In this document: one piece after another, positions 31,619 through 41,690 of the stretch | How positions within the stretch are numbered: position 1 is the first letter of the stretch | How the letters are laid out: each line of letters starts with the position of its first letter | Assembly (NCBI RefSeq): GCF_900637665.1 | Contig: NZ_LR134386.1 | Span: 5,138,501-5,202,500 of the forward strand | Source: Chryseobacterium nakagawai | GTDB taxonomy: Bacteria; Bacteroidota; Bacteroidia; Flavobacteriales; Weeksellaceae | Direction of reading: 5' to 3' | Length of the DNA stretch: 64,000 bases | Translations under genes and position numbers: made by a program | The notes under the pieces: generated by a model | Seen by the model: only the letters and a program-made list of their open reading frames with translations | What the model was told of the DNA's origin: nothing | The model's database searches: none

Positions 31619-32914
31619 TCAATTATTACCTACAATAGTCTTCGCTGTTACAAACTCTTTTAAAGCATGTAAAGAAAGCTCTGTTCCGTATCCTGAAGCC
31701 TTTGACCCACCAAAAGGGAAACGCGGGTCAGAACTGGTCATTCTGTTGATATTAACCGTTCCTGACTCAAGGTTTTCAATAAAGAATAACTGGCGGTCTT
31801 TATCTTTGGTCCAAACCGAATTGGAAAGTCCGAAAGGAATATCGTTAGCAATTTGTAAAGCTTCATCAGCGTTTTTAGCAATCATCACCATCCCAAGAGG
31901 CCCAAAAAGTTCTTCTTTTAAGATTGGATTTCCTTCCTGAACTCTGATTAAACCAGGTTTAAATTCATTATCAGAAACTCTTTCCAGAGGAAGGATAATT
32001 TCTGCGCCATTTTCCAATGCTCTGTTAAATTGAGCTTCCAACTCATCAGCTAAGTCAGGTCTTGCCATCCCAGCTAATTTTGTTTCTTTATTCAAAGGAT
32101 CTCCAATTTCATACTTCTTATATTCCTCAATGAAAATGGGTAGAAACTGATCTTCAATCTTTTCATCAATAATAAATCTTTTAGCTGCAGTACAGGTTTG
32201 TCCACAGTTCTGCAGTCTTGATTTTGCACCAGCTTTTGACGCTGACTCAAGATCTCCATCTTCAAAAATGATGAATGCATCACTTCCTCCTAATTCAAGT
32301 AAAGATTTTTTGATGTTTAAACCTGCAATAGAGGCTACTTCACCTCCAGCTTTACCACTACCGGTAAGACTTACTCCTTTTACGGCATCATGCTCAAGGA
32401 TTTCTTTTACCGCTTTGTGACCTACTTCAAGATTTTGGAATACACCTTCCGGAAAACCTGCTTCTAAAAGAACTTCTTCTATTGCATTTCCACTTCCGAA
32501 ACAAATTGAAGCATGTTTTAGAACCACTGTATTTCCTGCTAAGATTGCAGGGATCGCAAACCTCAACACTTGCCAGAACGGAAAATTCCAAGGCATTACT
32601 CCCAGGATAACTCCTTTCGGAGCATAATGAACTTCAGAATAGGTAAATTCGGATTCTATTTTTTCAGGTTTCAAAATGTTTTCTGCATCAGCATAATAAT
32701 GCATCATTAAAGCACATTTTTCTACCTCAGCAATGGATTCCGAAATAGGTTTATTCATTTCAGTAGTAATGATCCTTCCAAATTTCTCTGAATTATTTTT
32801 TAGTATTTCTGCCGCTTTTGCAATTAGCTTCTGCTTTTCTTCAAACGGCACTTTGCGCCACACTGAAAACACGTCATCTGCTTTAATAAGCTTGTTTTCA
32901 ATAAATTGTTCCAT
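31619..32914 (-). CDS. NAD(P)-dependent aldehyde dehydrogenase, succinate-semialdehyde type
   Basis: The 431-residue enzyme oxidises an aldehyde to its acid; the sequence is closest to the short succinate-semialdehyde dehydrogenase group. Motifs: MPWNFPFWQVLRFAIPAI (about 104-121), the glycine-rich GVSLTGSGKAGGEVAS cofactor region, active-site Glu in LLELGGSD (about 236-243) and catalytic Cys in QNCGQTCTAAKR (about 264-275). The N-terminus is short but sufficient. The neighbouring hut genes make a role in degradation of a histidine- or glutamate-linked product possible, though this is not shown. Confidence 0.85.
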   Translation of the reverse strand: MEQFIENKLIKADDVFSVWRKVPFEEKQKLIAKAAEILKNNSEKFGRIITTEMNKPISESIAEVEKCALMMHYYADAENILKPEKIESEFTYSEVHYAPKGVILGVMPWNFPFWQVLRFAIPAILAGNTVVLKHASICFGSGNAIEEVLLEAGFPEGVFQNLEVGHKAVKEILEHDAVKGVSLTGSGKAGGEVASIAGLNIKKSLLELGGSDAFIIFEDGDLESASKAGAKSRLQNCGQTCTAAKRFIIDEKIEDQFLPIFIEEYKKYEIGDPLNKETKLAGMARPDLADELEAQFNRALENGAEIILPLERVSDNEFKPGLIRVQEGNPILKEELFGPLGMVMIAKNADEALQIANDIPFGLSNSVWTKDKDRQLFFIENLESGTVNINRMTSSDPRFPFGGSKASGYGTELSLHALKEFVTAKTIVGNN

Positions 32915-33051
32915 AATATAATTTCTGTTTTAAATTCAGCTAATGAATTTATGAGTGCTTTTATTTTAAAAGCACGATAAAGTCAGCAAATTCTATTCCT
33001 TAAGGGTCAATAAAAGAATGATTTTCTCTATCGGAAGAATATAGCTTTATC

Positions 33052-33975
33052 TTAAATCATTAGCCATTCATTCACCAGACAAGCTGCCAGCCTTGCCGTC
33101 CTGTCCTGAATATCGAACGACGGATTGACCTCTGCCACGTCCAGTGCAACCAGTTTTTTGTTTTTTAAGATATGCCTGTAAAAATGCATAAAGGTTGCAT
33201 CTGCAAAGATACCATTATATGCTGAAGCTGAAACCCCCGGAGCGATAGATGCGTTAAAAACATCCATACAAATGGTGAGATAGGCATAATCCACGTTCTC
33301 CAGTACATCATCGATGCGTTGATAAATAGAAGGAAGGTTTTCAAAGAACACTTCATCGGAAAGAATATACTTCATTCCATATTGATGTGCGGTATCAAAG
33401 AGTTTCAAGGTGTTTGAGTTTCTTTGAATCCCAATGTGAAGAGAATTGATAGGGCCTTCCTGAGCAATTTGCCAGAATCCTGTTCCTGAGCTTGGCCCTA
33501 CTTCTTTTTCCGGCTGTCTGTTATCAAAGTGGGCATCAATATTGATAATTCCTATTTTTTGCTCCGGAAAGGCTGTTTTAATCCCTAAATAATGAGCATA
33601 GGTCACTTCATGTCCACCACCCAGAACAAGCGATTTTCCTCCTTTTAAAAGTACTTTTGAAACATTTTTAGCCAAATTATTCTGAGCACTCTCCAGATTA
33701 CCGTCTTCACAGGTAACGTTTCCAAAATCCAGCATAGAGAAATTGGGAAGAATCACCGGAAAATTAGACATATTTTTTCGGATCACGTTGGGAGCATCTT
33801 TAGCACCCTGACGGCCTTTATTCCTCCTGACTCCTTCATCCACGGCAAAACCATGCAATGCAAAATCATTCGTTACAATATTGTCGTAATTCTGTTCTTC
33901 CTTTACTCTCTGAAATAGTCTGTGGAAAAGAAGCTCTTCCCCATCTAATCTACCCTGCCAAATATTTTGAAGCAT
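33052..33975 (-). CDS. hutG: Formimidoylglutamase (arginase family)
   Basis: HutG hydrolyses N-formimidoyl-glutamate to glutamate and formamide, the last step of histidine breakdown. The 307-residue protein has the ureohydrolase manganese motifs GGGHEVTYAHY (about 138-148), INIDAHFDNR (about 165-174) and CMDVFNASIAPGVSA (about 252-266). The DNR after DAHFD and the overall size fit formimidoylglutamase rather than arginase. hutI lies 3.7 kb upstream on the same strand; hutH and hutU are not in the window. Confidence 0.88.
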   Translation of the reverse strand: MLQNIWQGRLDGEELLFHRLFQRVKEEQNYDNIVTNDFALHGFAVDEGVRRNKGRQGAKDAPNVIRKNMSNFPVILPNFSMLDFGNVTCEDGNLESAQNNLAKNVSKVLLKGGKSLVLGGGHEVTYAHYLGIKTAFPEQKIGIINIDAHFDNRQPEKEVGPSSGTGFWQIAQEGPINSLHIGIQRNSNTLKLFDTAHQYGMKYILSDEVFFENLPSIYQRIDDVLENVDYAYLTICMDVFNASIAPGVSASAYNGIFADATFMHFYRHILKNKKLVALDVAEVNPSFDIQDRTARLAACLVNEWLMI

Positions 33976-34100
33976 AATCCTTTAAAATTCAATTTTAGTC
34001 ACATCATTCTATTCAGTAAAGCTAATTAATATTGTTTACATATAAAAACGCCTTTCATATATTACCTAAAGAATTTATTGTAAGATAAATAGCTTATTTT

Positions 34101-36116
34101 TTAATCTTTATTCTGATTGGCATTGCTGCTGATAAACATTTCATTTCGTTCTTCTGAAATAATTTCTAAAAACCGTTCGTAATGCTTCAGTACATCAGAA
34201 ATCAGTTCATTTTTGGTAAAATACTGAACATCATAACCTTCTCTACCATCTCCAAAATAGGATCTTGGATAATGTGTTTTATTATCGTCAAGATCTGGAA
34301 GGTTCTCTTCATTCATGATATATTCAGAAACTGTTTTTATTTTATTTTCCACACCATACACGAAGTTATTAACAACACCCTGATGGATTTCGATCTCTAT
34401 TCTGACAGGGCTTTCATGATGATTTATTTTAGCTTCAATTCCATTAGCTGCAAATTCCTGTTGAAGATCAATAAAAGCTTCTTTCACTTTCACATTAATA
34501 AAGCGGTCTACAGAAGCATTATCTTTAAAGGAAACAATATTTTTTAAACGTTCCTTCCAGAATTCACCAGACCATGGTACTGTGGAGGCTGAAAAATTTG
34601 TATCATAATATTTCTGGTCAATCGCTAACCCTTTCATCAAGCTCACAATGAATAAAATCACAACGATAGAAAACGGCAATGCGGTAATTAAGGTCATACT
34701 TTGAAGTGCTTTCAAGCCCCCAACATTCAACAATAAGAGAGAAAGAACAGCAAGCAATACACCCCAGAAAACGATTTGCCATTTTGGAGATTTACTAGCA
34801 TTTTTAGTGGCAATACTGTTCATCACAAATATCCCAGAATCTGCTGATGTTACAAAAAAGATAAGAATGATAAGGATGACGAAGAATCCTGTAAACTCTG
34901 ATAAGGGTAAATAATCCAGGAAACGGAACATTAAGGCATCCGGATCTGTTGCAAATTGGCTTAATTGCCCATTGGCAACATTTAAATCGAACCAAATAGC
35001 ACTGTTTCCAAATACGGACATCCATATAAAATTGAATAATGTAGGAAGTATTAAAACTGCCAGAATAAACTCTTTGATAGTTCTTCCTTTAGAAATTCTT
35101 GCAATAAATAAACCTACGTAAGGGGACCATGAAATCCACCATGCCCAGTATAAAATAGTCCAGTCATAAAACCATGGTAATGCATTTTTCTCATAAACAT
35201 GGGTATTAAAGGTAAGGTTGAAGAAGTTATTGATATAATTTCCCAGCCCTTCAGTAAAGCTACCAATCAGATAAACCGTAGGACCTAATATTAAAACAAA
35301 AAGTAAAAGACCAATTACACTGACTACATTGATATTACTTAAAATTTTCACCCCCTTCCCTACTCCTGAAATGGCGGATATAACGGAAAGAGTGACAAGA
35401 GTAACTACAATGATAATCTGATACGTAAAACTATTCTCCGGAGTAACGTGAAGAATATTTAATCCTGAACTAATCTGTACTACTCCAAAACCTAAGGTTG
35501 TTGTAATTCCGAAGAAAGTACAACATAAAGCAAAAACGTCAATGGCATTTCCCCATTTTCCGTTAATTTTATCTTTTAACAGTGGATAAAAACAGCTTCT
35601 TAATGAAAGAGGTAATCTGTAACGGTATGCAAAATAAGACAAAGAAAGTCCTACTACTCCATAAATTGCCCATGCATGAATTCCCCAATGGAAAAAAGTA
35701 TAGAGCTGCGCCTGCTTAGCCCGGCTTACATAATGATTGTCTGCGAAAACTTCTGAGGAATAGTGCTGCATAGGTTCTGCCACACTGAAATAAATCAATC
35801 CGATCCCCATTCCAGCTGCAAACAACATGGAAATCCAGGAAAAGAAAGAATATTCCGGTTTACTGTCATTAGCCCCAAGCTTTATATTGGCATATTTACT
35901 GAATAACAGGTATACCAGAAAAATAACGAATAACGTTACAGACCATACATACACCCAGTTTAAGTTGACAAATATAAATTGTTTAATCTCATTCAGGATG
36001 CTTTCAGTCGGTTTTGGATACACCGCTGAAAGAAAACAGGTTCCTATAATAAATATCAAACTCGGAATAGTAACCCCTTTGTTAAAAGTAGATCTAATAT
36101 TTTTAAAATTCATCAT
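34101..36116 (-). CDS. BCCT family betaine/choline/carnitine transporter
   Basis: The 671-residue membrane protein imports a quaternary-ammonium compound, usually with Na+ or H+. Twelve hydrophobic segments fill residues 15-510. The family signature lies in TILYWAWWISWSPYVGLFIA (about 323-342) followed by RISKGRTIKEF. A cytoplasmic C-terminal extension of about 150 residues is present, as in BetT-like osmoregulated members. It sits between hutG and hutI with separate spacing; possible functions are osmoprotection or uptake of a histidine derivative. ATG at 36116 or the next ATG is the start. Confidence 0.92.
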   Translation of the reverse strand: MMNFKNIRSTFNKGVTIPSLIFIIGTCFLSAVYPKPTESILNEIKQFIFVNLNWVYVWSVTLFVIFLVYLLFSKYANIKLGANDSKPEYSFFSWISMLFAAGMGIGLIYFSVAEPMQHYSSEVFADNHYVSRAKQAQLYTFFHWGIHAWAIYGVVGLSLSYFAYRYRLPLSLRSCFYPLLKDKINGKWGNAIDVFALCCTFFGITTTLGFGVVQISSGLNILHVTPENSFTYQIIIVVTLVTLSVISAISGVGKGVKILSNINVVSVIGLLLFVLILGPTVYLIGSFTEGLGNYINNFFNLTFNTHVYEKNALPWFYDWTILYWAWWISWSPYVGLFIARISKGRTIKEFILAVLILPTLFNFIWMSVFGNSAIWFDLNVANGQLSQFATDPDALMFRFLDYLPLSEFTGFFVILIILIFFVTSADSGIFVMNSIATKNASKSPKWQIVFWGVLLAVLSLLLLNVGGLKALQSMTLITALPFSIVVILFIVSLMKGLAIDQKYYDTNFSASTVPWSGEFWKERLKNIVSFKDNASVDRFINVKVKEAFIDLQQEFAANGIEAKINHHESPVRIEIEIHQGVVNNFVYGVENKIKTVSEYIMNEENLPDLDDNKTHYPRSYFGDGREGYDVQYFTKNELISDVLKHYERFLEIISEERNEMFISSNANQNKD

Positions 36117-36516
36117 TTTTATGTTCGTTTATAATATTGACAAGTTTTCCTTGTACGGGATATAGCTGGTAAAAAAGTACTGAGAAATAATAAAATATCC
36201 AGTTTTTCCGGTGCACTTAAGAACTATAGAAAAAAAGCGTTATTTATCTAAAAATCAACGCTAATTGCAGTGCAAGATAAGAAAACTTATAGAAAATATG
36301 AAAAATATAGAAGATTTTATGATTTAATCATATTGCTTTTTAAGGTCGTTGACCAAAAGAACTTCACTTTGTTATGTATTTAAAAAGTATATGATTTCCC
36401 GCAGGTTTCACAGGTTACACAGATCATTGTAAACATTAGACTACCATGCTTTTAAAACACATAGTTTTTAACTTAGGGTTCTATGATTTTAAGGAAGGGG
36501 AGAGATAATTTTATCC
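36117..36516. other. Intergenic region upstream of the BCCT gene
   Basis: No gene or RNA is seen. The DNA is AT-rich without a clear TAnnTTTG box upstream of the transporter. The terminator of the DUF695 gene lies at its right end. Confidence 0.5.
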
Positions 36517-36550
36517 ATAAAAAATGTGGAAAAAAAAATTCTTCCACATT
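36517..36550 (-). terminator. Terminator of the DUF695 gene
   Basis: AATGTGGAA/TTCCACATT (36523-36531 with 36542-36550) forms a stem, followed by T-rich sequence on the minus strand, just after the stop at 36557. Confidence 0.7.
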
Positions 36551-36556
36551 CTAATT

Positions 36557-37633
36557 TTAAACAGCATTATTATAGTATTTAAAATACTGCCAATATTTAT
36601 CTTTAAAGATTCTGAATGAGATTTTATATTCGGGGTTGGTATCTTTTATGGTTTTAAAAACTTTAGAAATTTCTCTAAAATCTTTACCGGCAAAAAAGCT
36701 TTCCTTATTATTATCCGCTGTTTCTCTTCCTATATACAAGTATCCTTTTTCTTTTAGATCTTGAATGGTTTTATCTTCAATATCACTTAATTTTTCAAAA
36801 TCTCCTTTTTCAGGAAGCCCATCATTATTCTCTCCGTTATAATAAAATTTAAGAACTGAAATCCATGGATAGGAAGCTTTTGCATCATAATTCAGTAAAG
36901 GAAGATTCATACAGGCGATAAGAGGTTTCTCATTGTCTAAAGCAGCTCTGAGAACAGAAAATTCTTCCTCCATATCAGCTCTCTTTACGCTCTTATACTT
37001 TTCTGTAAATTCTCTTTCTCTCCACGACAAAAAATCTTTCAATTTTTCTATAGGAACAAGTTCTTTTGTGGCCTTATCTTTTCCTACAACAGTAAATGTA
37101 TCAATCTGTGTGGCAAAATTTAATTCCCCTAAAAAATTATCTAAAAAAATACAGACTCCTGTTGTGATAGCCTCTTTGTTTTCAACATTCCCATCGTAAA
37201 TAAAGACAAGATCAATCTCATCAGGATATTCTTCCTGTTCATTGGAATAGAAAAAAATATTATCCTTTGTAAATTTGTAATCTCCCATTGTGACATTTAC
37301 ACTCTTTATATCCATTGCCGGTTTTAAAGCAGTAAACTTCCAATGATTGAGCTGAGGGGCAGCATTAATAAGTTCTTCAATAAAAACAATATTCATGATC
37401 TCTCCATCTGCTGTAAGAACTAATTCTGCCGTAGAATCATCACTCATTCCGGTCAGAAAATAATATCCTTCATTGATTTGACTGAGCATGGGAGCAATAA
37501 GGTCAAAAAAATCTTTTTCAATAGTTTCCCGACTATGGCTTTTAACGACTTCATAAAAGTCTTTTTCTTTTGTTAAAAACCAATCCCAAAAGCCTTTATA
37601 ATTAAGCTCTTTTTCCAATTGCTTTTCTTCCAT
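36557..37633 (-). CDS. DUF695-type protein
   Basis: The 358-residue cytoplasmic protein has an N-terminal half with WDWFLTKEKDFYEVVKSH and a middle TTGVCIFLDNFLGELNFATQ region resembling DUF695, and a second similar part near the C-terminus (GYLYIGRETADNNKESFFAG, FKTIKDTNPEYKISFRI). No enzymatic residues can be named. It lies 20 bp downstream of hutI on the same strand, so it is probably co-transcribed with it. Function unknown. Confidence 0.72.
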   Translation of the reverse strand: MEEKQLEKELNYKGFWDWFLTKEKDFYEVVKSHSRETIEKDFFDLIAPMLSQINEGYYFLTGMSDDSTAELVLTADGEIMNIVFIEELINAAPQLNHWKFTALKPAMDIKSVNVTMGDYKFTKDNIFFYSNEQEEYPDEIDLVFIYDGNVENKEAITTGVCIFLDNFLGELNFATQIDTFTVVGKDKATKELVPIEKLKDFLSWREREFTEKYKSVKRADMEEEFSVLRAALDNEKPLIACMNLPLLNYDAKASYPWISVLKFYYNGENNDGLPEKGDFEKLSDIEDKTIQDLKEKGYLYIGRETADNNKESFFAGKDFREISKVFKTIKDTNPEYKISFRIFKDKYWQYFKYYNNAV

Positions 37634-37653
37634 TTGAATTAATCTTTTATATT

Positions 37654-38880
37654 CTAGTCAACTAGCTCTCCATCAATATAAACGTGTTCAGCGCTCAGGC
37701 TTCCCTGATTATAAAGAACATTCTGGAAATTATTGGTTTTAAAAGTCACAAAATCGGCTTTTTTACCTGTTTCAAGTTTTCCTCTATCTTCCAAATTAAG
37801 GGCATAAGCAGCCCGATAAGTCATTCCGGCTAATACCTCAGCTGTTGTCAGCTTTTGGAAAGTCGCTAAAATAGATGCTTGCGTGATTAAGTTCCCCATT
37901 GGGGCTGATCCCGGATTCCAGTCACTTGCGATCGCTACTATGGCTCCTGCATCCAATAATTTTCTTGCCGGTGTGAATTTTTCCCCCAAGCCTAAGCTTG
38001 CTCCCGGAAGGGCTGTTGCAACAGTATCAGATTGTGCAAGGAAGTCTATATCTTCATCAATGGTTGCCTCCAAATGATCTGCTGATTTTGCTCCCACTTC
38101 TACTGCAATTCTTGAACTTCCTGGTGTAAACTGGTCGGCATGAACCGTAATTTCAAAACCTAAATCTTTAGTTTTAAGTAAAAATTCTTTACTTTCTTCA
38201 GGCTGGAACGCTGATTTTTCAATAAAGATATCAACACGATTTGCCAAATTCTCTTCTTTTACTTTTGGAAGAATCTCAGTAAGGATATAGTCCAGATATT
38301 CCGGATTGCTTCCTTCGAAATCCCTTGGCTTTAAATGAGCCGAAAGACAGGTAGGAACCAATGTTGCTTTTGTAGATTCCTGTGCCTTTTTAATCATTCG
38401 AAGCATCTTCAGCTCGTTGGCTACATCCAATCCATAACCGCTTTTAATCTCAATGGTTGTAATTCCAAGATCAACAAGGAACTTGATTCTTTCTAATAAT
38501 GTTTTTAGTAATTCTTCTTCTGAAGCATTTCTTGTATGCTGTACGGAGCTCCAGATTCCGCCACCACTTTCCGCGATCTCCAGGTAAGTTTTTCCCGCGT
38601 TACGCATGGCAAAGTCATTGGCACGGTTTCCTCCGAAGCAGATATGAGTATGCGAATCTACAAAGGCTGGAAGAACCACCTGTTCTCCTTCAATGATTTC
38701 TATTTCTATTGTTGGATTTTCATTTTTTAACGTCTCAAAATCACCAATTCTCTGAATGGTCTCATTTTCAACGATTATTCCTCCATTCACAATAATTTCT
38801 AATTGTTCGTCAGTAAGTTTTCCTCTTAATGGAAGATTGGCAAGTGTTACAACCTGCTTAAATGGGCCTATTAATTTCAT
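37654..38880 (-). CDS. hutI: Imidazolonepropionase
   Basis: HutI opens the imidazolone ring in the third step of histidine degradation to give formimidoyl-glutamate, the substrate of HutG. The 408-residue amidohydrolase has the metal motif FVDSHTHICFGGNR (about 74-87), STTIEIKSGYGLD-type region at ITTIEIKSGYGLD (about 140-152), a HADQF metal His (about 247) and ASDWNPGSAPMGN (about 321). All metal ligands are visible. hutG lies 3.7 kb downstream on the same strand. Confidence 0.94.
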   Translation of the reverse strand: MKLIGPFKQVVTLANLPLRGKLTDEQLEIIVNGGIIVENETIQRIGDFETLKNENPTIEIEIIEGEQVVLPAFVDSHTHICFGGNRANDFAMRNAGKTYLEIAESGGGIWSSVQHTRNASEEELLKTLLERIKFLVDLGITTIEIKSGYGLDVANELKMLRMIKKAQESTKATLVPTCLSAHLKPRDFEGSNPEYLDYILTEILPKVKEENLANRVDIFIEKSAFQPEESKEFLLKTKDLGFEITVHADQFTPGSSRIAVEVGAKSADHLEATIDEDIDFLAQSDTVATALPGASLGLGEKFTPARKLLDAGAIVAIASDWNPGSAPMGNLITQASILATFQKLTTAEVLAGMTYRAAYALNLEDRGKLETGKKADFVTFKTNNFQNVLYNQGSLSAEHVYIDGELVD

Positions 38881-38989
38881 TTATTTAGGTTAAAGGTTAG
38901 AAAATGAATGATCTTTATCTGCGCAAACTACATGTCCAATAAAATCAATCAAATTTTAATTTTCCTCTCAAAAATACTTAAAATATATC

Positions 38990-39090
38990 AATTCTGTTCT
39001 TAGTCTTTGTCTAAACCTCAGCCTTAATCTCAATCTCAGTTTCAAATTCACCTTTTCTCAATCTTCATTTCAATCTTAGTCTAAATTTGT
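38990..39090. repeat. CT-rich imperfect hexamer-like tract
   Basis: Between hutI and ruvB the + strand repeats variants of AATCTC/TTCAAT/CTTAGTCT (for example CTTAATCTCAATCTCAG). It is a degenerate short-period tract rather than a gene. The rest of 38,881-39,117 holds only the ruvB promoter box. Confidence 0.5.
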
Positions 39091-39098
39091 TATCTTTG
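39091..39098 (+). promoter_or_regulatory. -7 element upstream of ruvB
   Basis: TATCTTTG matches TAnnTTTG and lies 20 bp before the ruvB ATG. At the -33 position (39067-39071) the sequence is ATTTC, a partial match. Confidence 0.55.
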
Positions 39099-39117
39099 AG
39101 GTAAATGAAATGAATTA

Positions 39118-40140
39118 ATGCCAGATTTTTTACATCCAGATAAGGAAAACTACTCACGAGAGGAGTTAATGCAGGAAGAACAAATTCGCCCCCAAAGCTT
39201 TAAAGATTTTGCGGGACAGAGAAAAACGCTGGAAAATCTTGAGGTTTTTGTGACTGCTGCCAAGAGACGTGGCGGTGCACTAGATCATGTGCTTTTGCAT
39301 GGTCCGCCAGGGTTGGGAAAAACAACTTTAGCTAATATTATTGCTAATGAACTTGGGGTAAACTGTAAGATTACTTCCGGTCCTGTATTGGATAAACCGG
39401 GAAGTTTAGCCGGATTACTGACTAATCTAGAAGAAAATGATGTTCTTTTCATTGATGAAATTCACCGTCTTTCTCCTGTTGTAGAAGAATACTTATATTC
39501 TGCAATGGAGGATTACAAAATTGATATCATGTTGGAAACTGGCCCCAACGCAAGAAGTGTACAAATCGGGCTGAATCCTTTTACTCTTGTGGGAGCAACC
39601 ACCAGAAGCGGAATGCTGACTAAACCTATGCTTGCTAGATTTGGTATTCAAAGCAGGTTGGAATACTACTCTATTGAACTTTTATCTATGATTATTCAGA
39701 GAAGTGCAAGAGTGTTGGGTGTAGTGATCTATGAAGACGCCGCTATTGAAATTGCCAGAAGAAGCCGTGGAACTCCAAGAATTGCGAACGCATTATTAAG
39801 AAGAGTTCGTGATTTTGCTGAAATTAAAGGAAACGGTGAAATCGAGATCAACATTACCAAATATGCTCTAAATTCTTTAAATGTAGATGAGTTTGGATTG
39901 GATGAAATGGATAATAAAATCATGCGTGTCATGATTGAAAACTTTAAGGGAAAACCTGTGGGAATTTCTGCTTTAGCAACCTCTATTGGAGAAAATCCTG
40001 AAACCTTGGAAGAGGTTTATGAACCATTTTTAATTCAGGAAGGTTTTATCATCAGAACACCCAGAGGTAGAGAGGTTACTGATAAAGCGTATCAGCATTT
40101 AAGCATTTCAAGACCTAAAAATCCGGGAGAGCTTTTTTAG
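39118..40140 (+). CDS. ruvB: Holliday junction branch-migration helicase RuvB
   Basis: RuvB hexamers drive branch migration of Holliday junctions with RuvA. The 340-residue AAA+ protein has [11 protein letters not shown] at the start, Walker [10 protein letters not shown] (about 61-69), Walker [10 protein letters not shown] (about 109-117), sensor [16 protein letters not shown] and a C-terminal winged helix ending LISRP-like [11 protein letters not shown]. Length is normal. It starts a rightward run with the PaiB-like, hydrolase and coaE genes. Confidence 0.98.
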   Translation: MPDFLHPDKENYSREELMQEEQIRPQSFKDFAGQRKTLENLEVFVTAAKRRGGALDHVLLHGPPGLGKTTLANIIANELGVNCKITSGPVLDKPGSLAGLLTNLEENDVLFIDEIHRLSPVVEEYLYSAMEDYKIDIMLETGPNARSVQIGLNPFTLVGATTRSGMLTKPMLARFGIQSRLEYYSIELLSMIIQRSARVLGVVIYEDAAIEIARRSRGTPRIANALLRRVRDFAEIKGNGEIEINITKYALNSLNVDEFGLDEMDNKIMRVMIENFKGKPVGISALATSIGENPETLEEVYEPFLIQEGFIIRTPRGREVTDKAYQHLSISRPKNPGELF

Positions 40141-40190
40141 TTTAAAGTTCAACGTTTTTGTTTAAAATTTAAAAGAATAATTGCTAATTT

Positions 40191-40802
40191 ATGTTTGTTC
40201 CTAAATTGTACAGAAGTGAAGATATGGATGTGATGAAAGAAATTATCAAAGAAAATTCCTTTGCGTTACTCATCTCTTCTGTTGATAAGATCCGTGCAAC
40301 ACATTCCATGATGATGCTGAATGAAAATGATCCGGAAAATTCTTATATTGAAACTCATATTTCCAGAGCTAATCCGCAGGCAAAAATCCTGAAAAACGGC
40401 GATGACGTGTTGTGTGATTTCTTAGGGGCTCATACTTATATTTCCAGCAGCTGGTATGACCATACCAACGTTTCCACCTGGAACTATGAAGCGGTACAGA
40501 TCTATGGAAAAGTGGCATTAATGAATCCGGATGAACTGTATATACATTTGGATAAATTAACCTCAAAATATGAGCAGTTTCAGCAATGTCCTATGATGGT
40601 AAAAGATATGGGAAGAGAATTTGTAGAAAAGGAAATGAAGGGAGCTTTTGGAATTAAAGTAATTCCAACAGAAATATTTATCAAACAAAAACTATCTCAG
40701 AACAGAAAAGAGAATGATTTTAACACGATCATTTCGCATCTGGAACAATCGGATAAAGATGCCCGGAAAATTGCTGAGAAAATGAAATTAATAAAGAAAT
40801 AA
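40191..40802 (+). CDS. FMN-binding PaiB-family protein
   Basis: The 203-residue protein matches the FMN-binding negative regulator (PaiB) family: MFVPKLYRSEDMDVMKEII at the start, then ETHISRANPQAKI (about 51-63), SWYDHTNVSTWNYEAVQIYG (about 86-105) and GAFGIKVIPTEIF near residue 150. The fold is a split-barrel flavin-binding one. In Bacillus PaiB affects sporulation and protease genes, but members elsewhere are probably flavoenzymes. It lies 50 bp after ruvB and 12 bp before the hydrolase. Confidence 0.86.
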   Translation: MFVPKLYRSEDMDVMKEIIKENSFALLISSVDKIRATHSMMMLNENDPENSYIETHISRANPQAKILKNGDDVLCDFLGAHTYISSSWYDHTNVSTWNYEAVQIYGKVALMNPDELYIHLDKLTSKYEQFQQCPMMVKDMGREFVEKEMKGAFGIKVIPTEIFIKQKLSQNRKENDFNTIISHLEQSDKDARKIAEKMKLIKK

Positions 40803-40814
40803 ATCAAAATATAT

Positions 40815-41681
40815 ATGAAGTTATATCCAATACAATGTGGAAAATTTAAATTGGACGGCGGTGCTATGTTTGGTGTCGTCCCAAAGAGTCTGTGGGAAAA
40901 AACTAACCCAGCAGACGAAAAAAACTTAATTGAACTGGGAACCCGCTCCCTGCTTATAGAAGATGGAAAAAAACTAATCCTTGTAGACTGTGGCCTAGGC
41001 AATAAACAGGATGATAAATTTTTTGGACACTATTCTCTTTGGGGAGATGATACTTTGGATAAAAATTTAAAAAAATATGGTTTTGTAAAGGAAGATATTA
41101 CAGATGTATTCCTTACCCACCTTCACTTTGACCACTGTGGTGGCGCTATAGAGTGGAATGATGACAAAACAGGATACAGACCTGCTTTTAAAAATGCACA
41201 CTTCTGGACGAATGAAAACCACTGGCAATGGGCAACTGAGCCTAACGCAAGGGAAAAAGCAAGCTTTCTGAAGGAAAATATCATGCCTATGCAGGAAAGC
41301 GGGCAGCTGAACTTTTTACCTCTCCCTACTACAGGAAATTATGGGTTTGCACCAGACTTGAAAATGGATGTTATCTTTGTAGACGGACATACGGAAAAAC
41401 AAATGCTTCCAGTCATTCAATATCAGGAAAAAACGATTGTTTTTGCTGCTGATCTTATCCCTACTGCTGGGCACATTAATCAGGTATATGTAATGGGATA
41501 TGATACCAGACCTCTTTTAACACTTGAGGAAAAAGGAAAATTCCTTAAACAATGTGTTGATAATGAGTATTTATTATTCTTTGAACATGATGCTCACAAT
41601 GAGCTGGCTAGTCTTACAATGACTGAAAAAGGCGTAAGACTTGGTGAAACGTTCAGCTTTAATGATGTTTTTGGGTATTAA
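40815..41681 (+). CDS. MBL-fold metallo-hydrolase
   Basis: The 288-residue hydrolase has the metallo-beta-lactamase zinc motif HLHFDHCGGA (about 101-110), a later His in FVDGHTEKQM (about 192-201), and Asp in FAADLIPTAGH (about 216-226). It resembles lactonase-like/AttM-type members. The substrate is unknown. No signal peptide, so cytoplasmic. It lies between the PaiB-like gene and coaE with gaps of 12 and 9 bp. Confidence 0.88.
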   Translation: MKLYPIQCGKFKLDGGAMFGVVPKSLWEKTNPADEKNLIELGTRSLLIEDGKKLILVDCGLGNKQDDKFFGHYSLWGDDTLDKNLKKYGFVKEDITDVFLTHLHFDHCGGAIEWNDDKTGYRPAFKNAHFWTNENHWQWATEPNAREKASFLKENIMPMQESGQLNFLPLPTTGNYGFAPDLKMDVIFVDGHTEKQMLPVIQYQEKTIVFAADLIPTAGHINQVYVMGYDTRPLLTLEEKGKFLKQCVDNEYLLFFEHDAHNELASLTMTEKGVRLGETFSFNDVFGY

Positions 41682-41690
41682 TTTTTAATT

